64,000 nucleotides of DNA, taken from positions 51,614,209-51,678,208 of the forward strand of contig CM055098.1 of assembly GCA_029204225.1 (NCBI GenBank). The letters are read 5' to 3'. A program made the translations under genes and the position numbers. Positions 33,103 through 45,736 of this stretch are shown here, in pieces. A model generated the notes under the pieces. The model had not been told where the DNA came from. It saw only the letters and a list, made by a program, of their open reading frames with translations, and made no database searches. This DNA is from Diphasiastrum complanatum. Taxonomy: Eukaryota > Streptophyta > Lycopodiopsida > Lycopodiales > Lycopodiaceae. Positions within the stretch are counted from its first letter, which is position 1. Every line of letters starts with the position of its first letter.

Positions 33103-33966
33103 TTGCCTGATGACATGGCATATGGTATTCTCTCAAAAGTTCCTAAGACTTTTGAGGAAGCTATCTCAAGGGCCGTTGTTTTAGAACATGCTAATAAGAT
33201 GATTACAGAAATAAAAGAATCTAATAAGAAGAGTTGGATAGATAGATCCTTTGATGAATTTGATGTAGGAATCTCTTCCTACTATGCTAGAGTATCATCT
33301 ATTCCTAAATTTCTTACACAAATTGAATCTTGTTATTCTGATGATCCTATTCAAACAAATCAACTTTTCAAAGTTAAAGAATATAATATGTTGCAAGAAG
33401 AATGTCGTATAAATGTTGTGTATGAATATAAGATTGATCAATCAAATAAAATTACGGTTGTCATTGGAAAAAACAATTGTTGTGAAGATACTCAAGATGT
33501 GGTGCATTCCTTTGATGTATACCCTAAATTGATGGAGTCTTTATATGTTAATATTGAGAAAATGAAGAATATATATAATGCTACAATTGATAAATATGCT
33601 CTTGAGGAATTAGAACAAGAAGGCCAATCAAATTTGGTTGATTCTAACTTGTTCCAAAGTCAATGTCTTTTGAAAGAAGAAATGATACCAAATGACATAT
33701 AGATATCACAGCCTGAAAGTCAAATATTACCATTATTAGTGAATGATCAAAAAATTGAAGATAGTTTTGTTGTAGTAGAAGAATTCATAAAGAAAATCAT
33801 TACTTCCAATACTAGTGACATTGATGAAAGGTTGCAAGGTCAAGAGATAAATTTCATTATTCCCAAGGAAAAAAATGATAGCTCATCTGATTCAAAGAAA
33901 GATCAAAAGGATTTATCATCTAAGATGGATGAGTTACAATTTTTCATGAATATGATGATGAGTTAA
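33103..33966 (+). CDS. Open frame, unrecognised, possibly retroelement-derived
   Basis: One frame is open from 33103 to 33966 apart from a single TAG at 33700. The N-terminal part (MPDDMAYGILSKVPKTFEEA, then ISRAVVLEHANKMITE) has the feel of the end of a gypsy Gag, where a short hydrophobic-charged segment precedes the zinc knuckles, but I cannot confirm it. The rest is acidic and Asn/Ser-rich without motifs I know, ending in KKDQKDLSSKMDELQFFMNM. No zinc knuckle, protease or RT follows. Very AT-rich composition makes chance openness more likely. Confidence 0.35.
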
Positions 33967-34595
33967 TGCTAAGAGAATCAGAATTATCCAAGTTAAATCA
34001 CTCATCTTTGAAGCTGATTAATAATGAGCTATATGAAGAAACTAATGTGGAAAACCAAAATGAAAGAGAAATGGAAGATTCTAAACAAATAAATTCAATA
34101 TATGATAATGAGATTTGTACCAAGAATGCAAATGAACATGTTTTTCAAGAGTTTAGCCATTGGAATAATGATTATATTAATCCATTATATGGTACGGATA
34201 TTGAAATATCAATCGATGATTAATTAGTGGTTACACTTGTGGATCAAAATGTTGTACATGATAAATTGATCAATGACATATCTACTAAAAAGAAATTTAA
34301 TGAAAATATTTTTAATAAATATATGGTAAATGAATCTTTGGATGTATTACCATATCAATATAGTATTATGTTATCATTTACAATTATAATACTCTATCAA
34401 AATTTTATGAACTCAAAAAAATATAACTACATACGAGCATTAAAACCTCTAACTGACGAAATACTAAGTATAAGAGGTGGAGAAGTGATTATAACTACAA
34501 AAGAGCTAAAGATATTCAAAATAAAGTCTATGAAAAAAATGGTGAATATAAAAAAAAATCTGAAAAAAACAATAGTTACAAATATTACAAAATGA
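33966..34595 (+). CDS. Second open frame, unrecognised
   Basis: Overlaps the end of the previous frame in a different phase and is open to 34595 except for a TAA at 34221. It encodes acidic, Asn-rich sequence and one hydrophobic segment (SIMLSFTIIILYQNF) that could span a membrane, then a Lys-rich tail. It could be a third ORF of a retroelement or part of the same broken gene as 33103. No homology is evident. Confidence 0.25.
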
Positions 34596-37500
34596 TTTGT
34601 GAGAAATGGTATAATATGATAATAAGTTATCATACATATGAGATGCTTCATGATAATTACCATAAGAAACATCCCAATAAATTGATATAATTATGATTAT
34701 GTAAGTGTATATAATATGAAAGCTTTTTCTTTTAAATAGAACAAAAAAAAAAAAAAAACCTGAATTTGAAACAATATAAATAAATAAAAATTAAAAAATA
34801 TATCTATTCGATATTGAAAAGAAAAAGAAAAAAATCACATAAACGATGGCATGACAATGAGATTATTTAGAAAAATGACTATCATCCAAAGTTGTTACCT
34901 TGATCAAATAGACACATAATTTGGCGACATATTTTTAATATGTGAATTATGGAGGATTAAAAAATTTACGTATCAATGTGAACTTCATGTTTGAAATATA
35001 TATGAGTAGTTTATGAAGATATTCTTTTGATAGAATATACAATATGCAATGACAATTTGAATGTAGGATCCAATACAAACTCAAATTTGGTGTGTGTTTA
35101 TGGATGAGATGCACAAATTTCAATGGTTATATTTTTTACAAACTCAATTTGCCATATCTATCAAATACCTATATTTTTTAAGTTTATACTAAGGAAAAAC
35201 TAGTGGTTCAACTACCATGAATTGAACAACTAACTTTAGTTTTATGACACAAATGTGTGAGAGGCTATCTTGAGAAAAATATTTCATCTTATTTGAGAAG
35301 GATATAATACACATCTTGGAAGGTGATACACTCTATATGAAGATTGGAGGTAAAATATCCACACACATTACACTTGCATCAATTAGACATAGTGGTGTAT
35401 GCATCCATCTGATGAAAAATCTGAGACCTTGCATTTCATGTCTACTTGCATTATGCATTGATTTGAAGATGGGATGCAATGTTTTAATGCATGGGATGGG
35501 CATTTTTGTTGAATAGTGTCATGTGGGTGGTATTGAGGGGAAATATGAAGATTTGAAAGGGATAAAACATTACTAGTGGGGAGATGAGCACCAAAAAAAA
35601 AAAAAAAAAAAGAAGAGAGAAAACACCTATTGATGATTATGGATCTATGTCGAAGACATTTGTTGCTGCTGAAGACCATCTTGGATCTTTTATTGAGAGT
35701 ATTTGTGAGATCTTTTGAGTGATGAGTGGAAAAATGAGTGGAGAGAATATGATGAGTGTTTTCTATTTTGTTGTTCATAAGGTCTTGAGAATTATAATTG
35801 GATCATAGATTTTCTTTGTTAAGAATAGAAAATATCAGATCTCATTCAAAATCTATCTATGAGAGTAGAAATGTGAGGTATAGCATGAATATTTGCTTGA
35901 AACAAAAAATCTACCTATTATTTAAGGGAGTGAATAGGTTTTTATGAGAATGAGATATATTCACAATGTGAATGACGAAGATCCAACTTTTAGAATAGGT
36001 TGCATTGCACGCACTACATTCATATCTTGTTACGACAATGAAGATTGCATCAACATTTTCCAACAATGCATGGTTTTGATGATGGGCATTACATTATGAT
36101 TTGATGGGAGTGGGAGCATATTTTCTTCAGACACAAGTTGGATGTAATGCAGGATTTTTATTCTAGATAAAGACAATGTTGCTGAAAGATATAAAGGTTG
36201 AATCAATGGCCTTTGGATTCATGTTGTTGAATAATAGTGATTAGCATCACATTATATTGTGGGCTGAGCCCATTAGTTGACGAAGAAAACCTTGAGATGA
36301 TGAAAAGATAAAAATATCGTAAAGCTAAATCAATGGCTTTATGATACAAAATCAAATGTCAAAGACTATTCCCTCTGTTCGCGGGGACGCTTCACATTTA
36401 ACTGGGGGGGAAACATGTAGTGCATTTTTTTGGTCAAAATTTTTCAGCAACTACAATCATTGATGCTGATTTTCTAGAAGAAAATGTGCTAGATGTATCT
36501 CATGTGCACAAAATCTGCTATTACTGATATACGAATATTGTGTTAAAGAGTAGCGATAAAATTCTATGGCAGGTTCGAATGTATCAAGTCGTCAAATGAC
36601 AGTTATATCAGAAGAACTAGAGCTAATTTTAAGACTTTACTATTTTTAATAAGTTTGTTAGATAACAATACTTATAAGTGACTTTGATGGACAAAAATAT
36701 CTATTGTTAATGGCCATTGTTTGCCATGTTTTAACTGATCAATGTACTTGTTAAACTATGATTAATAAAAGATGTCCAGCAGGTACCTTTAAGGACCTGA
36801 CTTAAGTTTCAAGGAAAGGTCCAAAGGCTAAGGGTCCTGCAAACAACGACAATCAAAGTTTAGTTCAAGACGAAAACAACAAACCAGCGAAAATACGACA
36901 ATTAAATCAATGATCGTGAAAAATAATACTCTTTTGAAAATTGAAGAATTAGGACCATGACCTTATCATAAGGTCCAAAAGGATTCCACAAAATAAAATA
37001 TGTTGGCAAGTTCAAAATTGTTCAAACAGTAACTAACCATGATCCATCAAAGATTATCGAAGACAATTTGGAGTTCTAGCTAAAATCAAGAAATTAGTAA
37101 AATTGCTTCACATTTGAAAGAGTTCTAGATAAAAATCGATGAATCCTTATCGATTGAGGACACTGCAAAATATACCAGTCAAAATAAAATTTTGCAGATG
37201 AAAATGCTTATAAGACATTCAGGTGCCTTGGATGAAAAGAATTGTCGAGGTCGACACAATGCGAAAGATTGAAATACAACCTGATTGATCAATTTCAAAA
37301 TTTTTTGGAGAGGCCAAAACTCATATTCATGTGATGGTTTTCAAACTGAAACAAAGAAATGATAGGAAAGATATTGAAAGTCGGTTTTGAAGAAATTGCC
37401 CTTCTCGTAGTCGTTGGAGATGGTTACACCATGGAGTACAGGATGATTCGAAGCCATCAACCTATCAATTGACACTTGTCAATTGAACTTCAAAAGTTTT

Positions 37501-39389
37501 ATCAAAGGAAGTAAAATTGAATCCTATGAAGGGGATTCACTAGAAAATAGCAAGAGGATGGTGTTTGGAAGTGAGAGGTTGGAAACTGCTCTCGTTCTCT
37601 CTCTCACTAACGAGGAATAGGAAGGAAAGAAACATTGGGAAGCATTCGTACATTCTGGCATTGGGAAGAGAGGAGAGTTTCTTATTTTCTGGGTGGTGAC
37701 CAGAGCGTGTTCATTCAATCTTTGAGCATATAATTTCGTTCCTACATATTGGTGAGCAGGGAGTGATTCACAATCTCTGAAGAGTGAGAGCATTGCTTCT
37801 TTGCTGGATGTGAGATGGTAGATCAACGCCCATTTTGATTTTTTTGAAAAGAAGATTCATGCAAACATTTTTATGGAAAGCAAGTTATTGCTAATCCTGC
37901 TGCTTCTACATAAAGTACTAGTGGAGATGGCTGCTCCTAATGCCATGATGTGCTGCGTTCTCCATCTGTCTGCACTCCTACCTACCTCTCCTCCACTAAT
38001 CAATCTGCATTTCTGACCACACACACACACACACACACACTCGCTGCCCTCTCTCACTGCTCTCTGTCCGCCTGTGCATCTACTCCCATCTGCCTGCAGC
38101 CGCAGATCTACCCCTCTCCCTATCTCCCTCAAGGTTGCACTGCCTCCCTATTCTCATCACCCAATCCTTCTTCAAGGTCAGTGCTCCCTGGCACTCCCTC
38201 ACTCGAACTCTCTACCTGACGTGATCTCTCTCTCTCCACCGATATGTCTCTCTTCTTCCTTCAACGACCCCCTCCTTCCTATATCTTCTTGTTCCAAATT
38301 TTTTAGTGAAAGAGATGACCCGAAAAGTGACAATGGGAACCGGCAGTGTGAAAGAAATTTTGTGCATTTACAAAAAATATTCAAAGTGACTTTGAAACAA
38401 TGAATTACCTATTGGACCGGACCTGTTGAAGAAAAGACCATAACCTGTGGCCAGGCCCTTGAAACTTAAGTCAGAAGTCAAAAGATTGAGGTAGTTTTCA
38501 TTGCATATCTCTATTTTGACTCATGTCTTAATTCATTTAAATGCTATTATGTGTATTATTGCAATATCTATGAATGGAATTAAATAATGAGAATCTGATT
38601 AGTCTATTTATACTAAATGTGTAATGCAGTAAAAGATGACTAATGGAGTTACCTTCTGTAGTAAGAATTATAGTTTTACAGTCAGTAATAATTCACTGAT
38701 TTAATGTTTGAGGTAAAAAACAGACAACATCAAATAGATTTCAGTTTCTATTTTGGTTTACAGAATATGCTCTATGCTTAACAAACATAATGACAATTTA
38801 CAAGCATAATAAATCCCATATTGCTAATCCATTGAAAAACATAGAAAAGCTACCGCTCGAAGTGGTTGAAAAACACCATTAGAGCTATATATATATATTA
38901 TATATTTCCAAAACCATGTACATTATCATAATAAAACCATTGAAAAAGATGGTCAAGCTTTCGTAGGTAGATCATGGCAATTGCATCAAAGATTGAATCA
39001 AATTAAGTTTGCTTGATTGGAGAGAACACAAGAATTAGTAAATGAAAAATATTTATATCATTGAAAAGAATATTTGAGATGGATTACTTATGAGGTGAAT
39101 GGGTTCAAACTTACATTACCTTCTAGTATAATCTATGGCAATATCAGAACTAAAACCCAATGACTGGCTTCATAATCATACCAAAACCCTGCTATAGTGT
39201 TATGAACACTATTAAGCAACACACAAAACATACCACAAGGATAAAGTTAGAATTTCGCCAGGTCTTTTGTGGAAGCAGACTAGGATTTGGTACAATCAAT
39301 TAGTATCGAAAATAGTCAATACTTGGAACACTTTAAAAGCAGCATTCCTTAAATAGTTTAGGGAGATATGATATTCCACTAGATTGTTG
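34596..39389. other. Long stretch without a recognisable gene
   Basis: AT-rich, with A runs near 34740 and 35594-35611 and an AC tract at 38018-38040. Near 36401-36417 is ACTGGGGGGGAAACATG, which resembles a gypsy polypurine tract next to an LTR start (TGTAGTGC), but no matching LTR copy is visible. Positions 37950-38240 are C-rich and pyrimidine-rich, unlike the surroundings. A short inverted pair (CTGACTTAAGTTTCAAGG near 36798, complement near 38451-38468) was seen. No coding domain was found. Confidence 0.5.
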
Positions 39390-40015
39390 GCTCGGCTTAG
39401 CTCTGTTGAAAAAAAACCAAAGGAATCACTTAGGAAATATACTCGTAGGGTTAAGAATTTAATAGGAAAGTTAGGAGCCCAGTATCCAGTTCCTATGCAA
39501 AATGAATGGTTCTTGGGTGGTTTGCCTAAGAAAATGGATTATTATTGTTGACAGGGTTTGATGACTTCTTTGAAAGATGTCATTGCCTCTGCCGAGAATT
39601 ACGAAACCTCTCGAATTTCCCGTAGACAGAGAAATGAAAGAAAAAGTAGTAAAAAACACAAATTTAAATGAACAGAAGAATCTGAAACATCTATTGAGTC
39701 TGAATCAGAATCTGATTCAGTGGATATGGAAGAATCTTCTGAGTATTCATCTTATTCTTCTTCATCGAAAGAAGAATCTTCTTATAGAAAAACTAGGAAT
39801 AGAAACTCAGAAAGAAAGAAAAGAATGGAGAAATCCGAAAAGATGGATCCATTAAGGAAAAGTGTTGAGTTGTTAACAAGAGAAATGAGTGATCTAAAGG
39901 TCCAAATATCTGATGTTAAAGCCAAGCGAAAGAAAGAGAAGCCTAACGCCAATGTTTGGTGTACCGCGTGTGGGAAGGAAGGTCATTCTAAGACCAACTA
40001 TCCCAGTTTATAGAC
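39390..40015 (+). pseudogene. Ty3/gypsy E1 gag
   Basis: A degenerate gypsy Gag. Recognisable segments are KKPKESLRKYTRRVKNLIGK, then WFLGGLPKKMDYYC with a TGA following, then LKDVIASAENYE, which is the usual end of the capsid region. A Ser/Glu-rich linker and a coiled-coil-like segment (LRKSVELLTREMSDLKVQIS) lead to a zinc knuckle CTACGKEGHSKTNY in which the last Cys is Tyr. Weaker similarity extends upstream to about 39245. Confidence 0.75.
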
Positions 40016-40142
40016 TAATTACTTAGAAGATGAACTATTCCTCTGTTCGATTAATAATCATGAGGAGGTAGCTTATACTGCAACTCCTACTAATAAAAAA
40101 ACTATGATACCGAAATAGCGTACTGGTCAACAGTACACTATT

Positions 40143-40415
40143 TTGCGAAGGGGTGGAACACGAGATTCCACTCCACCAACCATAGTAAGGGGTTCGTGCT
40201 ACAATTGTGGAGCCCCGGGTCACTATTCGCCTGATTGCCCTGAACCCAGGAGATCAGCAGGATATGTGTCGCTCTGTGCTAACTGTAAAGGAAAAGGGCA
40301 TGTCACTACTGAATGTCCTCAGCCACAACAGCCACAGTCTAAACCAAGGTTTGTAAACTCGCCTAGGAAAGACGACCTTTGGTCATCTAAGACTAACACT
40401 GACATGATAGTTTAG
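40143..40415 (+). pseudogene. E1 nucleocapsid, second and third zinc knuckles
   Basis: Two CCHC knuckles, CYNCGAPGHYSPDC and CANCKGKGHVTTEC, lie close together (about 40198-40310), separated by PEPRRSAGYVSL. With the damaged knuckle at about 39958 the element has three. Stops on both sides break continuity with gag and protease. Confidence 0.8.
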
Positions 40416-40724
40416 AGGATAGAAGTAGACTTTGAATTATTAGATCAAGATCATCAGTGGCCAGATTTAGAGAAAAAAGTAAATAAAGTAATTATTAGAA
40501 GTAGTAAAGATTCTTTAACTCTTAAAGATAAGAAGAAAAGTAAGACGAAAATTGCAAAAATTGCAAAAAACGTGACAGAAAAAGTGGAGGTCACAGAACA
40601 GTTAGTAAAAATTCCTAGTAATAAAGAATTAAAGCTTGATTAATCTAATGAAAAACACTATGATGATGATATTAGTTCAGAAGCTAAGAAGCTTTTAGAC
40701 GAAGAAACTAGAAAAATTAAAAAC

Positions 40725-41366
40725 GTGACATTTTCAGATCCAGTTATAAGTAACGAGATACCTAAAGATCTGTCGCCACTTAGAAACCATTCTTATAATA
40801 TTGTCGAAGACCTTGTTTCTAGAATGCCCAATATAACTTTTAAACAGTTATTAGATGATAACCAATATTATAAAAAAGAAATTAAACAATTTTTGCAAAA
40901 TAAAAAGAAAAGAAAAGCAAAGTTACCAGTAGTCAACATAGGATTAGTTAATTACGGTGATGAAGGCCAACCAAAGATTCAGGTAGTAATTAATGGCTGC
41001 ATCTTAGATAATGTACCCATAGATTTCAGATCTAGTATAAATATAATGACTGAAGAAATAGCATATGAATTGGGCATTCATCATAGAATAGCACCCACTT
41101 TAAGACATTTAAGATTAGTCGATGCAACTAGAAGATCACCAATAGGAGAACTATTTCATGTTACAGTTTATATTGGAGACCATAAGTTTCTTATGGATTT
41201 TATAATATTAAAACCTATGAGACAATCATCATATAAAGTGTTATTAGGACGACCATGGCTCTATCAGGCCGATGTTATAATCCACTGGAAGAAAAAGAAG
41301 ATTACCTTCAGAGACCAGATGGAGACACCAACAAGAAAAAGTCATAAAAGAATTTCCATATCATGA
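40725..41366 (+). pseudogene. E1 first retropepsin domain
   Basis: An open stretch of 213 codons. After a charged, helical region (YYKKEIKQFLQNKKKRKA) it contains a retropepsin fold signature: INGCILDNVPIDFRSSINIM, where DFRSS stands in place of the catalytic DSGSS (Asp codon at 41022-41024, Gly replaced by Arg). It then has RRSPIGELFHVTVYIGD and the flap-distal LLGRPWL (about 41239-41259). The loss of Gly next to Asp suggests an inactive protease. A second copy of the domain follows within about 200 bp. Confidence 0.8.
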
Positions 41367-41439
41367 TAAAGAGATAAGTACGAAGGTGAGACACCTACAT
41401 CAGTAGGGACTGAGAAAGGAAGATGAAGTAGTTACATTA

Positions 41440-41830
41440 AGAATAACTACATATAGTAATAGAGTAGAATATGTAGATAGAGGAGATTGTGGAGTTCCAG
41501 ATATTAGTGTGATCATAGGAGATCAGACCATAGATAGAATACTAATAGACTCAGGATCTAGTATCAACCTAGTAACGAAAACAATGGTTAAAGAATTAGG
41601 ATTAGAAAACCAGATACAGCCTATCACTTATCACGAAATCCTTCTAGCAGATGCGACTAAATGTATACCAGTAGGCGAGCTAAAAGGTATTAACGTAGTT
41701 ATAGAGACATAGACGTTTGTTATGAATTTCCTTGTCATAAATCCAGTAGATACACCACCTTATTCGATATTATTTGGAAGACCATTGTCATATCAAGCAG
41801 ATGCTATTATAAATTGGTCTACCAAATAGA
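41440..41830 (+). pseudogene. E1 second retropepsin domain
   Basis: Another retropepsin domain in tandem with the first. It reads IIGDQTIDRILIDSGSSINL with intact DSGSS (Asp codon 41548-41550), then ADATKCIPVGELKGINVVIE, a TAG at 41710, and ILFGRPLSYQADAIINW (from about 41767). The same landmarks in the same order as in the first domain show duplication, but the two have diverged strongly. The active-site motif here is the conserved one. Confidence 0.8.
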
Positions 41831-41869
41831 TATTTTTTTAGGTATTCTCACAGCCAGTCCAATAGGGGT

Positions 41870-42840
41870 CACCTTTTGAGATGGGGTGAGGAGTTAGCTA
41901 GACCTGCTGAATCATGGATCAATTTCATAGAATGCTATGAGGTTGATGAGGAAGTAGACATACCGCCAACATCAGAGTCGAGAGAAGTTATGGGTGGAAC
42001 TAGAGCAAGTATGACTGAGAGGATGGTAGATAAAACAGACTATGTAGAAATAGAAATTAATAAGGTAAGACTTTGAATCTATATAAACACCAATCGGACC
42101 AAGAATGTAAAAAGTATATATTGCTTCTTCAAAAATACCAAAATGTGTTTGCTTGGTCGATGGATGATTTAATATGTATACCAGTTAAATGGGGTGAATA
42201 TAGAATAGATCTACTTGTTAGATAGCGGCAATATAAATTGAATCCAAAGTACTCCTTATTAGTAAAAGACGAATTAGATAGATGTCTTAGAGCGGGTATT
42301 ATATATCCTGTTCTAAGCACTGAGTGGGTGTCACCAATAGTTACAGTACCTAAGAAGAAGACGAGCAAGATTAGATTTTGTCAAGATTTTAGGAAACTAA
42401 ATGCTGCCACAGCAAAAGATTATCATCCTCTACCGTATACAGATACTATTCTTGACCAGGTAGCAAGACATAACGTTATAGTTTTTTAGATGGATTCTCG
42501 GGTTATAACCAAGTTTTTATAAAAGAGGAAGATAGATCCAAAACTACTTTCACCACTGATTGGGGGACGTACGCATATACGTGAATGCCCTTTGGTCTTT
42601 GTAATGCACCTGCCACATTCCAACGTATGATGACAAATAATTTTCAAAAAAATTTAAGAAAGTTTTTAGAAATTTTTATGGATGACTTTTGTGTCTATTC
42701 ATCAACTAAAAACCATTTAGATGCATTAGAAAAAACATTGAGAAGATGTCAAGAGACATCTCTTAAACTGCATCCAGATGTGTTACTTTGGGATGAGGGA
42801 AGGCATCCTTTTAGGGCATAAAATTTTGAAGGATGGTATA
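41870..42840 (+). pseudogene. E1 reverse transcriptase
   Basis: Gypsy RT broken by stops and frameshifts. Segments include VFAWSMDD-like sequence near 42146, LDRCLRAGIIYPVLSTEWVS, then VPKKKTSKIRFCQDFRKLN (42334-42400), MPFGLCNAPATFQRMM (from 42585) and the catalytic box FMDDF (about 42679-42693). Stops lie at 42487 and near 42581, and a frameshift near 42780. The RT class clearly differs from the copia elements in the window. Confidence 0.88.
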
Positions 42841-43484
42841 CAAGCCGACATCAAAAAAATAAAGATGATTTTAGAATTATTAGAATCAACCAATTTAAGA
42901 GACCTTGGAGGTTTTCTAGGACATATAGGTTACTATCGGAGGATAAATAAAGATTATGCTATAATAGTAACTCCTTTAACAAGTTTACTAAAAAAATCTG
43001 TTGATTACCATTGGACACAGGACCATCAGCAAGCTTTTGATCAATTGAAACAGTCATTAGCAGAAGCCACTGGGGTTAGACCTCCAAATTGGGCTAAAAA
43101 GTTCCATGTATATGTAGACACATCATCTTTTGCGATAGGTGTAGTGCTTAGTCAGAAAGATGACCAAAATATAGATTATCCAATTTACTATGCAGGGAGG
43201 CAACTCGCTGCATCAGAAAAGAATTATTCTGCTACAGAGCAAAAAACATTAGGGATGATTTATTCAGTAAAGAAATTTAGACATTATCTTTTAGGATACC
43301 CTTTTGTTTTTCATATAAATCATTATGCATTCAAACATTTAGTGAATAAACCTGATCTTTCGGGTAGAATAGCTAGATGGGTATTATTATTAGATGAGTA
43401 TAATTATGAAGTAGAACTAAGAAGAGACAAGGGTCATCAAAATGCCGACTATATATCCCGCCTCCAAACAAAAAATCAACTAGA
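42841..43484 (+). pseudogene. E1 RNase H domain and truncation point
   Basis: Continues E1 pol in the open frame 42778-43566. It has the RT thumb-connection segment LRDLGGFLGHIGYYRR, then RNase H with YVDTSSFAIGVVLSQ, YYAGRQLAASEKNYSATEQK and the final GHQNADYISRL. At about 43484 it changes within a few bases into the D2 LTR. Integrase and 3' LTR are absent. Confidence 0.88.
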
Positions 43485-44329
43485 AACTCAATCTAGTCTT
43501 GATCTTGGTGCATCTACACACCTTAGGAGATCACAAGTACATGTTGTGGACAATCCACACATGTGAATTCAATATGGTATCAGAGCCTACCTAAGGTTAC
43601 CATGCATTTTGATCCATCTAAGTGAAAACTTTCATCAATCTTGAGCTAGAAATTGTCAAGGCCCATTTTCCTAGCTATCTTGTTCAATTTTGGATCAAAA
43701 GAGATCAAAAGGACATTGATTGGGTCTGACCTGGTACTATACGAAATTAAGTGCTTAGAAACGTGTGAGGAACATCCAATTTCAGTTTGAAAGTTCTCTC
43801 TCATGCTTGATCCATTTATCTTGCTTAATGGCTTGTGTTGAAGCTATTTTTGTCTGGTTTTTGATGGATTCAATTTCATTCCATTTGGTTGAGCCAATCC
43901 GAAGTTATAAGCTTTTGAAGAGGGTTAGGTAGGGCACCTAGACCTGGGTGGACACATTTGGTTTGGTCAAGAGATTGCTTGGCTGATCCAAAATCACAGT
44001 TGTATGCTTCCCAATCTCATCTATTTGTGATCTAGGCACTGTTTTGAGATCTTAGCCATTTTGTTTCATGCAATATCATTGTATTTGAGTCAAATTTGGT
44101 TTCTTAGTGTACTTCACATGTTCTAAGAGTGTTTGATCCTAACTTTGCCTATACTCTATCATTTTATGTGAAATAAATCTTGTTTTAGAGAGATTTGTGT
44201 AGCTAGTGAGAATCAATTCACAAATAGTTGCAAGATCTTTCATAAAAGGAGATAGTACTCTATTATTGGATCCTATTGAGAGTGTGTAGCAACATTTATT
44301 GTTCATCATTTGATTTTTCTTCAATTCAA

Positions 44330-44905
44330 ATGTCTTCAATGGGTTCATCCTTGTTGGAACCAAGTGAAAGATTGTCCACTTCAAACTATTCAATTTGGAA
44401 AATGAGGATGGAGTCCATCTTGATCCTTCAAGATGTGGTGGACATAGTTCTTGTCCTTGAAGAAGAACCACAAGTTCTTCAAGAGGTTCAAAAATACAAA
44501 AAGAGAGCTAGGATGGCTCTCCACTACATTAAGATGAATGTCTCTGATGAGATATTGAGGGAAATAGGTACTTGTACAACAGCCAAAGAAGCTTGGGATT
44601 GCCTCAAGACTATCTATGAGGCTAAGAATGCCTCTAGGCTTCTCACTCTTAGGAATCAAATCTTTCAAAGTAGCCAAAAGAGTGATGAGAGTGCATCTAG
44701 TTATGTTTTGAGAGTAAAAGATATTCATAGAGAACTTGCTTGTATCGGTGATTCCATCAATCAAAATGAGCTAGTTCAAGTCATTCTCAATGGCTTGAGA
44801 AGCGAATTTGATAACCTTGTCCAATCCTATACCATTAAGAAGGAGCTACCAAGTTTGGAGGCTCTCCAAAGTGTGCTAATTTTGGAAGAATCAAGACAAG
44901 AGTAA
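44330..44905 (+). pseudogene. D2 gag
   Basis: Gag starting MSSMGSSLLEPSERLSTSNY, colinear with D1 gag but without the two-base insertion. It runs through NELVQVILNGLRSEFDNLVQ and ALQSVLILEESRQE to a TAA (44903-44905) that D1 shares. The next 600 bases continue in the same frame. Confidence 0.88.
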
Positions 44906-44911
44906 AAGCTC

Positions 44912-45736
44912 TTGAGGATGGACAAGCTTTCTCTCACTCATAATGACGGCAAAGCTCTCTTTGCCAAGGATAAGCCCAAAGGGAGGAGCAAGAACCAACA
45001 TCAACAATCCTCAAGCGAGGACAAAGTCAAATCCAAAGATGAAGATGAGGAGGAAGATGATTCCTCTAATGCTTCATCATCCAAGCTCAAGAAGAAGAAG
45101 ATCAAGTGCTTTTACTATGGCAAGAAAGGTCATTATGCCACCAATTGCTTCAAGAAGAAGAATCAACTCAAGCAAGCCAACATTATCAATCAGAAGGAAT
45201 ACACTATTGCAAGTGATGGAGAGGGATCTCTTATGATCTCTAGTTTCTCATCTACTCCTTTCAAGAAGGACGGCCTATGGTATATTGATAGTGGAGCCTC
45301 TTCACATATGTGTAGCTCCAAGGACTCTTTCTCTTCTATTGCACCTTATGATGGAGTCAAGAAATCAACATACACTGCAAATGATTTTGAATGTCCTATT
45401 GAAGGCATAGGGAACATTTCCTTGAAGCTTGCATCCTCTAAAGTTCTTTCTCTCTCTAAAGTTCTCTATGTACCTAAGCTTACCAAGAATCTTATTAGTG
45501 TTGGCCAATTGCTTGATAATGACCTTGATGTAAAATTCAATGTTGATACTTGCACTATCAAGAAGAATGCTGAGATACTTGCATTAGGATCTAGATTTGG
45601 TGGCATCTATAAACTAGATCCTAATGAGTATGTGAATGCTTGTAATGTTGCTCTTGTGAACAAGCTCTCTATGGAGGAATTATGGCATAGGAGGTTGGGA
45701 CATCCCAACTACAAATGCAAGAGTATGATGCATTGA
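44912..45736 (+). pseudogene. D2 nucleocapsid and protease
   Basis: Follows gag in frame after the TAA. The zinc knuckle reads CFYYGKKGHYATNC, with the second Cys replaced by Tyr. The protease keeps YIDSGASSHM. The pre-integrase domain ends at HRRLGHPNYK where the internal deletion begins (about 45715), shifting the frame. Confidence 0.88.

Noticed and set aside
36401-36420. ACTGGGGGGGAAACATG as a confirmed gypsy polypurine tract and LTR start
   Set aside because: No second LTR copy or target duplication could be found, so only the resemblance can be stated.
36796-38470. Inverted 18-bp pair (CTGACTTAAGTTTCAAGG and complement) as ends of a DNA transposon
   Set aside because: Similarity does not extend beyond the pair, no target duplication was found, and nothing inside looks like a transposon.
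39390-43484. E1 as an endogenous plant pararetrovirus
   Set aside because: No movement-protein or virus coat landmarks were seen. Gag, PR, RT and RNase H order and motifs fit a Ty3/gypsy element.
44139-44764. Minus-strand open frames over D2 gag
   Set aside because: They mirror the D2 gag coding strand and recur at the same place over D1 gag, as expected for shadows.
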